Below the pieces are notes generated by a model. The model was not told the origin of the DNA. It worked only from the letters and a program-made list of their open reading frames with translations, and did no database searches. From assembly GCA_025451145.1 (NCBI GenBank), contig JANWKX010000060.1:1-11009 (forward strand): a DNA stretch of 11,009 nucleotides. The letters are read 5' to 3'. The stretch comes from Vampirovibrionales bacterium. GTDB lineage: Bacteria; Cyanobacteriota; Vampirovibrionia; Vampirovibrionales; JAGQHJ01. This document shows positions 6,419 to 11,009 of the stretch, one piece after another (the first letter of the stretch is position 1; each line of letters begins with the position of its first letter). The translations under genes were made by a program, and so were the position numbers.

Positions 6419-6447
6419 TTGATGGATTGAGACTTTTTCAGTAAAAT
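6419..6447 (+). promoter_or_regulatory. Sigma70-type promoter of the aldehyde dehydrogenase
   Basis: TTGATG (6419-6424) and TAAAAT (6442-6447) with a 17-base spacer. Transcription would start near 6454, giving a leader of about 40 bases with AAGGAG at 6479-6484. It lies in the 176-base divergent spacer shared with xerC. Confidence 0.6.
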
Positions 6448-6478
6448 AGGCCTACCATGTCTTGGTGAATAACGGATT

Positions 6479-6484
6479 AAGGAG
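6479..6484 (+). promoter_or_regulatory. Ribosome-binding site fixing the dehydrogenase start
   Basis: AAGGAG lies ten bases before the ATG at 6495. It decides against an in-frame TTG at 6462, which would place this site inside the coding region. Confidence 0.75.
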
Positions 6485-6494
6485 AATTGGTCAT

Positions 6495-8024
6495 ATGGTA
6501 GAAACACAAGCAGTCGTCGGGGAAAAAACAGGTTCCACGGCGATTCCCGAATTTAAGAATTTTATTAACGGCCAATGGAAACCGGCCAAATCCGGCCGAA
6601 CCTTCCAAAGCATCAATCCGGCCAACCCGTCTGATATCGTTGGGATTTTCCCGGCCTCTGATAAGCAGGATGTGGATGAAGCCGTTGCGGTTGCCAAAAA
6701 GGCCTATGAAGAATGGCGGCTCTATCCGGCCCCAAAACGCGCTGAAATCTTATTCCGGGCCGGACAAATTTTTGCGGAACGGAAAGAAGAGTTGTCGCGC
6801 GAATTAACCCGTGAAATGGGTAAAGTCCTGGCTGAAGCCCGTGGCGATATCCAGGAAGTAATCGATATGGTGTTTTATGCCGCTGGCGAAGGCCGCCGGA
6901 TGTTTGGAAACACCACCCCTTCGGAATTAAAAAACAAATTTGCCATGTCGGTTCGCATGCCCATTGGCGTCATTGCCTGTATCACCCCCTGGAATTTCCC
7001 CATGGCCATTCCCAGCTGGAAAATCGCGCCGGCTTTGGTGGCAGGCAACACAGTGATTTTTAAACCCGCTAGCGATACCCCCTTAGTCGCAACCCGATTT
7101 GTAGAAATCTTAGAAGAAGCGGGCTTACCGGCTGGGGTGCTGAATATGGTCACAGGTGGCGGGGGTGCTGTCGGTGATGCCATATTGGAACACCCGGATG
7201 TCCGTTTGGTTTCCTTTACCGGATCCTGTGAAGTGGGCCGTCATGTCAATGAAAAATGCGCACCGACCTTTAAACGGGTCTCTTTGGAGATGGGCGGCAA
7301 GAACGCCACCATCGTCATGGATGATGCCAACCTGGATTTGGCCGTTGATGGGATTATCTGGGGCGCCTTCGGGACTGCTGGCCAACGTTGCACGGCGACC
7401 AGCCGAGTTATCGTTCAAAAAGGCATTTATCCTAAGCTTCGTGACAAACTAGTCGAAAAGGCGAAGTCCTTAAAACTGGGCTATGGTTTAGATCCCGGCG
7501 TGGATGTTGGCCCCGTCATTAATGAAGCCTCTCTGAAGAAAATTGAAAAATACGTTCAGATTGGCCAGGAAGATGGCGCGAAGTTGATTTGTGGCGGACA
7601 TCGGGCGACCAGCGCAGGATCTGGCTGGTTCTTTGAACCCACCATTTTCGATGAAGTCAAGCCCAATATGCGTATTGCCCAAGAAGAGATCTTTGGCCCG
7701 GTCACAGCGTTGATCCCAGTCAGCGACCTCAAAGAAGCCCTTCATGTCGCAAACGATATCGAATTTGGTCTGTCGACGGCCATCTATACCAAGAACGTCA
7801 ATCAGGCCTTTGAAGCCATTCGGGATTTGGATGCTGGGATTACCTATGTCAACGCTCCCACCATTGGCGCGGAAGTTCACCTGCCTTTTGGCGGGACCAA
7901 GAACACCGGTAACGGGCACCGAGAAGCGGCAGAAGCTTGCTTGGATATTTTCACGGAGTGGAAAACCGTTTATATCGATTACAGTGACAAACTCCAACGG
8001 GCTCAAATCGACCCAGCCGAATAA
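6495..8024 (+). CDS. NAD(P)-dependent aldehyde dehydrogenase
   Basis: A 509-residue cytosolic enzyme of the ALDH superfamily, oxidising an aldehyde to its acid. The oxyanion Asn is N167 in TPWNFP, the cofactor Lys is K190 in FKPAS, the general base is E265 in LEMGGK, and the catalytic Cys is C299 in GQRCTA. FGP and PFGG motifs follow in the C-terminal half (around 403 and 465). The KPAS sequence, with Ser three residues after K190, is like NADP-using succinate-semialdehyde dehydrogenase GabD, so NADP use is plausible. The C-terminus (APTIGAEVHLPFGG, then FTEWKTVYIDY) differs from textbook GabD and resembles a broader semialdehyde dehydrogenase clade (ALDH7 or ketoglutarate-semialdehyde types). 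Its position beside sucCD makes a role near succinate attractive, but a strong terminator separates the units. The substrate is therefore unassigned. The start is set by AAGGAG ten bases before the ATG. Confidence 0.9.
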   Translation: MVETQAVVGEKTGSTAIPEFKNFINGQWKPAKSGRTFQSINPANPSDIVGIFPASDKQDVDEAVAVAKKAYEEWRLYPAPKRAEILFRAGQIFAERKEELSRELTREMGKVLAEARGDIQEVIDMVFYAAGEGRRMFGNTTPSELKNKFAMSVRMPIGVIACITPWNFPMAIPSWKIAPALVAGNTVIFKPASDTPLVATRFVEILEEAGLPAGVLNMVTGGGGAVGDAILEHPDVRLVSFTGSCEVGRHVNEKCAPTFKRVSLEMGGKNATIVMDDANLDLAVDGIIWGAFGTAGQRCTATSRVIVQKGIYPKLRDKLVEKAKSLKLGYGLDPGVDVGPVINEASLKKIEKYVQIGQEDGAKLICGGHRATSAGSGWFFEPTIFDEVKPNMRIAQEEIFGPVTALIPVSDLKEALHVANDIEFGLSTAIYTKNVNQAFEAIRDLDAGITYVNAPTIGAEVHLPFGGTKNTGNGHREAAEACLDIFTEWKTVYIDYSDKLQRAQIDPAE

Positions 8025-8045
8025 TCTCTTATTCGGTCCATTCTT

Positions 8046-8082
8046 AAAAAGCGGGCACTTCACCAAAAGTGCTCGCTTTTTT
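8046..8082 (+). terminator. Strong rho-independent terminator after the dehydrogenase
   Basis: A 15-pair stem (8046-8060 with 8067-8081, one G-U pair at 8054/8073) closes a six-base loop CACCAA and ends in six T residues. The A run at the 5' side pairs with the T run, so it could also work in reverse, although no gene needs that. It separates the dehydrogenase transcript from sucCD. The rest of the 175-base spacer up to 8199 shows only a poor promoter candidate. Confidence 0.92.
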
Positions 8083-8199
8083 CATGGCAATTGTATTTAT
8101 TCGTCGCTCTGGTCGGCTTTGACCATGGGGACATGTGTTTGGGGTAAACTAGGATTAGGAATTGTGTTTGATGTGAAATGAAAAGAGGCATTTTGTTCC

Positions 8200-9378
8200 A
8201 TGAAAATCCATGAATATCAAGCCAAAAGTCTGTTTCGGGGATATGATGTACCTACCCCGAATGGCGAAGTGGCGTTTACGCCTGATGAAGCCGTCAATGC
8301 GGCTAAAACACTGACAAGTTCTAAATATGTGGTTAAGGCTCAGATTCACGCGGGTGGCCGCGGAAAAGGCGGCGGCGTCAAGGTCGTGGATTCCATTGAA
8401 GGGGTTCGGGAAGCCGCCAAACAAATTATCGGCATGCAACTTGTCACCCCTCAGACAGGCCCTCAAGGCCGAAAGGTGAAATCCGTCCTGGTCGAAGAAG
8501 CTTCTGCCATTGAACGCGAGCTCTATCTCAGTATTGTCCTGGATCGGGTCACCTCAAAGCCCGTCATCATGGCCAGCACCGAAGGCGGCATGGACATTGA
8601 AGAAGTGGCAGCGACCCAGCCGGACAAAATCATTAAAGAATGGATCGATCCATTGATTGGGATTCAGCCTTATCAGGCGCGAAATGTGGCCTACGCTCTG
8701 AATATTCCTGAAGCGGCCGTAAAAAGCACGGTTAGCTTAATTATGAAGCTATATCAACTCTTCTGGGACAAGGATTGCGCCTTGGTTGAAATCAACCCCT
8801 TGGTCATTACTCAGGATCAACGGGTCTTTGCCCTGGATGCCAAGGTCAATTTCGATGACAATGCCCTCTACCGTCATCCTGATATTGAGAAAATGCGGGA
8901 TTTGGATGAAGAAGATCCGCTTGAAGTGGAAGCCTCCAAGTATCACCTGAACTACATTAAATTGGATGGCAATGTGGGTTGTATGGTCAATGGGGCTGGG
9001 CTCGCCATGGCCACCATGGACATCATTAAGCTTTACGGCGCTGCACCAGCCAACTTTTTGGATGTGGGGGGCGGAGCCAACGCCGAGGCCATTGAAAATG
9101 CCTTCCGAATCCTGCTTTCGGATAAAAGCGTTGAAGCAGTCCTCATCAATATCTTCGGCGGCATTTTACGATGCGATCTGCTGGCCGAAGGGGTTGTGGC
9201 TGCGGCCGCTAAGCTCGATATCCGTCTCCCCATTGTGATTCGGATGGAAGGCACCAACGTCGAGCGTGGCAAGGAAATTTTGGCCAAAGCGCCTTTGAAA
9301 TTCATGATTGCCGACACCATGCAGGAAGCGGCTGAAAAAGTGGCTCATGCCGTTAAATCCGTTAGTGTCGTGGGTTAA
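8200..9378 (+). CDS. sucC: Succinyl-CoA synthetase, beta subunit
   Basis: A 392-residue subunit of the TCA-cycle enzyme that interconverts succinyl-CoA plus NDP and phosphate with succinate, CoA and NTP. The ATP-grasp domain begins with MKIHEYQAK and contains K46 and the glycine-rich loop GGRGKGGG (52-59) for nucleotide binding. The Mg2+-binding VEINPL segment (about residue 204) and the ALDAK segment follow. The C-terminal ligase domain shows GNVGCMVNGAGLAM, FLDVGGGA and NIFGGILRCD, the last near the phosphohistidine exchange site. Length is close to the 388 of E. coli. AGAGG at 8184-8188 lies 11 bases before the ATG, a modest ribosome-binding site. sucD follows after 15 bases. Whether ADP or GDP is preferred cannot be read. 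The 2-oxoglutarate dehydrogenase genes often found upstream are not in the window. Confidence 0.97.
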   Translation: MKIHEYQAKSLFRGYDVPTPNGEVAFTPDEAVNAAKTLTSSKYVVKAQIHAGGRGKGGGVKVVDSIEGVREAAKQIIGMQLVTPQTGPQGRKVKSVLVEEASAIERELYLSIVLDRVTSKPVIMASTEGGMDIEEVAATQPDKIIKEWIDPLIGIQPYQARNVAYALNIPEAAVKSTVSLIMKLYQLFWDKDCALVEINPLVITQDQRVFALDAKVNFDDNALYRHPDIEKMRDLDEEDPLEVEASKYHLNYIKLDGNVGCMVNGAGLAMATMDIIKLYGAAPANFLDVGGGANAEAIENAFRILLSDKSVEAVLINIFGGILRCDLLAEGVVAAAAKLDIRLPIVIRMEGTNVERGKEILAKAPLKFMIADTMQEAAEKVAHAVKSVSVVG

Positions 9379-9393
9379 GAAAGGAACTGCAAG

Positions 9394-10284
9394 ATGTCAA
9401 TTTGGATTGATGAAAATACACGGGTCTTGGTTCAAGGAATTACCGGGAGGGAAGGCTCGTTTCACGCAGAACAATGCTTAAAATACGGCACCAAGGTGGT
9501 GGCGGGTGTGACCCCTGGAAAAGGCGGCACCACGGCTTTAGGCCAAGTCCCTGTCTTTAATACCGTCAAAGAAGCTAAAGAAGCCACCCAGGCCAATGTC
9601 TCTGTCATTTTTGTTCCCCCGCCCTTTGCGGCTGACGCCATTTTAGAGGCCGTCGACGCGGATTTGGACATGGCCATCTGTATCACTGAAGGCATTCCGG
9701 TTCGGGATATGCTCAATGTGAAAAACAGCATGAAGGGCAAACGCACCCGCTTGATTGGTCCGAACTGCCCTGGGCTGATCTCCCCGGACAAATGTAAAAT
9801 CGGGATTATGCCCGCCCACATTCATAAAAAAGGCCCCGTTGGTGTGGTCTCCAGAAGTGGAACCTTGACCTACGAAGTGGTTTACCAATTAACTCAATTG
9901 GGCATTGGTCAATCCACATGTGTGGGCATTGGCGGTGATCCGGTGAACGGCACCAACTTTATCGACTGTCTGGAAGCCTTCCAGAATGATCCACAAACCA
10001 AAGCGATTTGTATGATTGGCGAAATTGGTGGATCGGCTGAGGAGGAAGCGGCAGCCTATATTCAGGAACATGTCACCAAACCGGTGGTCTGCTTTATTGC
10101 CGGTCAAACCGCACCTCCTGGCAAACGGATGGGTCATGCCGGCGCCATTATTTCCGGGGGTCACGGGACAGCCAAGGAAAAAATGGAAGCCTTAAAAGCA
10201 GCAGGCATCCGGGTCTGCGAAAGCCCTGCCGTCATGGGGCAAACCGTCAAGGAGGCCATGGAAGCCGCCAGCTTATTGGTCTAA
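9394..10284 (+). CDS. sucD: Succinyl-CoA synthetase, alpha subunit
   Basis: A 296-residue partner of the upstream beta subunit. The N-terminal Rossmann-like domain binds CoA: VLVQGITGREGSFH near the start and GVTPGKGG about 20 residues on. The ligase domain has VSRSGTLTYE, GIGGDPVNGT and GEIGGSAEEE. The phosphorylated histidine is H248 in MGHAGAI, followed by the phosphate-binding SGGHGTAKEK. It is slightly longer than the E. coli protein (289). AAAGGA about eight bases before the ATG and the 15-base gap from sucC show a two-gene operon producing equal subunits. The gene ends 63 bases before the stop of the convergent protease gene, with a stem-loop between. Confidence 0.97.
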   Translation: MSIWIDENTRVLVQGITGREGSFHAEQCLKYGTKVVAGVTPGKGGTTALGQVPVFNTVKEAKEATQANVSVIFVPPPFAADAILEAVDADLDMAICITEGIPVRDMLNVKNSMKGKRTRLIGPNCPGLISPDKCKIGIMPAHIHKKGPVGVVSRSGTLTYEVVYQLTQLGIGQSTCVGIGGDPVNGTNFIDCLEAFQNDPQTKAICMIGEIGGSAEEEAAAYIQEHVTKPVVCFIAGQTAPPGKRMGHAGAIISGGHGTAKEKMEALKAAGIRVCESPAVMGQTVKEAMEAASLLV

Positions 10285-10288
10285 ATCA

Positions 10289-10345
10289 GAACAAACACTT
10301 GAGCAAATACGCCTGGTTCCTCAAGCGGGACTGGGCGTTTTGTTC
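10289..10345. terminator. Stem-loop between convergent sucD and protease genes
   Basis: The sequence can form a long imperfect hairpin: CAAATACGCC (10304-10313) with GGCGTTTTG (10334-10342, one bulged base), then GTTCC with GGGAC (10316-10320 and 10327-10331, one G-U pair) around the loop TCAAGC. Competing arms exist: GAACAAA (10289-10295) with TTTGTTC (10339-10345), and CTTGAG (10298-10303) with CTCAAG (10320-10325). The T stretch is short and interrupted, so termination is probable rather than certain, possibly in both directions. Confidence 0.55.
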
Positions 10346-10347
10346 AC

Positions 10348-11009
10348 TTAGGGTTCAGCACGAACGAACTCATGAAACGCATGGGTATCCAAGACCTGCC
10401 CAGGGTGGATCAGATGATGTTCCTCAATATAGGCTTTTGCCCTTTCAGCACGAGCCATGCTACTGGGATGATTCTGTAGAAAGGCCAAATAGACGCCATT
10501 GGCATCCAAAGCATTCAGTTTATCCAGCAATTGAACCATGCCTTGTGGGTTATAATGGGCGTTGACCATCAGCTGAATCCCAATCAGGTCAGCCTCATAC
10601 TCCTCTTCCCGACTAAATTTTTGAAGCAGGATGAAGGTCCCCATCTGAGTCAAGCCATTATTGAGATTGCGGCCCGTTAACTCGCTCAAAAGACTTAAGG
10701 CCGTTTTCGCCAGAGATTGATCTTCCATTTGCTTCAACGCATGGTGCTTGATAATATGGCCGGTTTCATGCCCCAAAACAGCCGCCAATTGCGCCTCATT
10801 CTCCAACAGGTTCAATAATCCGGTGGTGATGTAAACAAACCCGCCGGGGCCTGAAAACGCATTGATGGTTCGGGTGTCTGCCAAAACGGTGTAAGAAAAA
10901 GGGTAGTTGGTATGGCTTTGATGAGCAATTTTCTCACCGATACGACTGACATAAGCTTGTAAGGCAGCATTTTGAGTGGCCGGATACTTTTCCCGAATGG
11001 TCTTATCCA
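10348..11009 (-). CDS. M48-family zinc metalloprotease, N-terminus missing
   Basis: At least 219 residues are open to the right edge of the window, so the gene is cut off at its 5' end. A TTG at 10884 is not its true start, because family sequence continues upstream (LQAYVSRIGEKIA, then YPFSYTVLADTRTINAF). NAFSGPGGFVYITTGLL leads into the zinc motif HETGH (10770-10756, minus), where two His bind zinc and Glu is the catalytic base. The third ligand is the Glu of EYEAD further on. The tail has HPSSMARAERAKAY, typical of the BepA/LoiP group of envelope quality-control proteases. Members of that group are usually exported or lipid-anchored, but the signal region is outside the window. It is convergent with sucD and has no visible functional tie to it. 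Substrate is unknown. Confidence 0.9.
   Translation of the reverse strand, partial: DKTIREKYPATQNAALQAYVSRIGEKIAHQSHTNYPFSYTVLADTRTINAFSGPGGFVYITTGLLNLLENEAQLAAVLGHETGHIIKHHALKQMEDQSLAKTALSLLSELTGRNLNNGLTQMGTFILLQKFSREEEYEADLIGIQLMVNAHYNPQGMVQLLDKLNALDANGVYLAFLQNHPSSMARAERAKAYIEEHHLIHPGQVLDTHAFHEFVRAEP

Noticed and set aside
6462..6494. TTG start adding 11 residues to the aldehyde dehydrogenase
   Set aside because: The AAGGAG site at 6479-6484 is well placed for the ATG at 6495 and would fall within the coding region of the longer form.
6319..6507. 63-residue N-terminal extension of XerC
   Set aside because: It would overlap the first codons of the dehydrogenase, has no family similarity, and XerC homology begins at the ATG at 6318 with a -10 box just upstream.
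7488..8066. 192-codon frame antisense to the dehydrogenase
   Set aside because: It is a shadow of a well-supported gene, with no family motif, and it runs into the terminator stem.
8119..8150. Promoter for sucCD: TTGACC and TAAACT
   Set aside because: The spacing is 20 bases and the -10 is poor. A promoter must exist after the terminator at 8046-8082, but I cannot pick it with confidence.

Overview
The window is a compact bacterial chromosome segment, all housekeeping or ordinary accessory genes, with no phage, IS, CRISPR, tRNA or rRNA. Base composition looks moderate (around 50% GC by eye). The MEP-pathway gene ispF, a succinyl-CoA synthetase pair, a Xer recombinase and Shine-Dalgarno sites mark it as bacterial. 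I cannot place it by search. The mix (many small exported or anchored hydrolases, an EF-hand protein, no cyanobacterial HIP1 octamers seen) would be compatible with a non-photosynthetic relative of Cyanobacteria (Vampirovibrionia/Melainabacteria), but that is a weak guess.

Layout. Positions 56-454 (minus) encode a small EF-hand calcium-binding protein. Its 5' region is shared with a divergent sigma70-type promoter (601-629) for an exported alpha/beta-hydrolase (656-1909), followed by a TMEM175-family potassium channel (1964-2626). A second, membrane-anchored alpha/beta-hydrolase (2759-3925) has its own promoter region. Next comes a coupled pair: a Cof-type HAD phosphatase (4032-4880) overlapping ispF (4877-5350) by four bases. 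ispF is convergent with xerC (5347-6318, minus), and the two stop codons interlock in one TTAA. xerC is divergent from an aldehyde dehydrogenase (6495-8024) that ends in a very strong intrinsic terminator. sucC (8200-9378) and sucD (9394-10284) form an operon that converges on a truncated M48 zinc metalloprotease (10348 to the right edge, minus).

How the genes work together. sucCD gives the substrate-level phosphorylation step of the TCA cycle, and the neighbouring aldehyde dehydrogenase could feed succinate if its substrate is succinic semialdehyde (inference). IspF makes the cyclic diphosphate intermediate of isoprenoid synthesis. XerC resolves chromosome dimers. The two hydrolases, the potassium channel and the M48 protease all appear to act at or outside the membrane.

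Most noteworthy signals. Two genes (the HAD phosphatase and xerC) have a near-perfect -10 box exactly six bases before the start codon and no Shine-Dalgarno, which suggests leaderless transcripts. The 106-base spacer before the HAD gene carries inverted repeats in pseudoknot order, ending one base before the start codon. I see no convincing new multi-gene system here.
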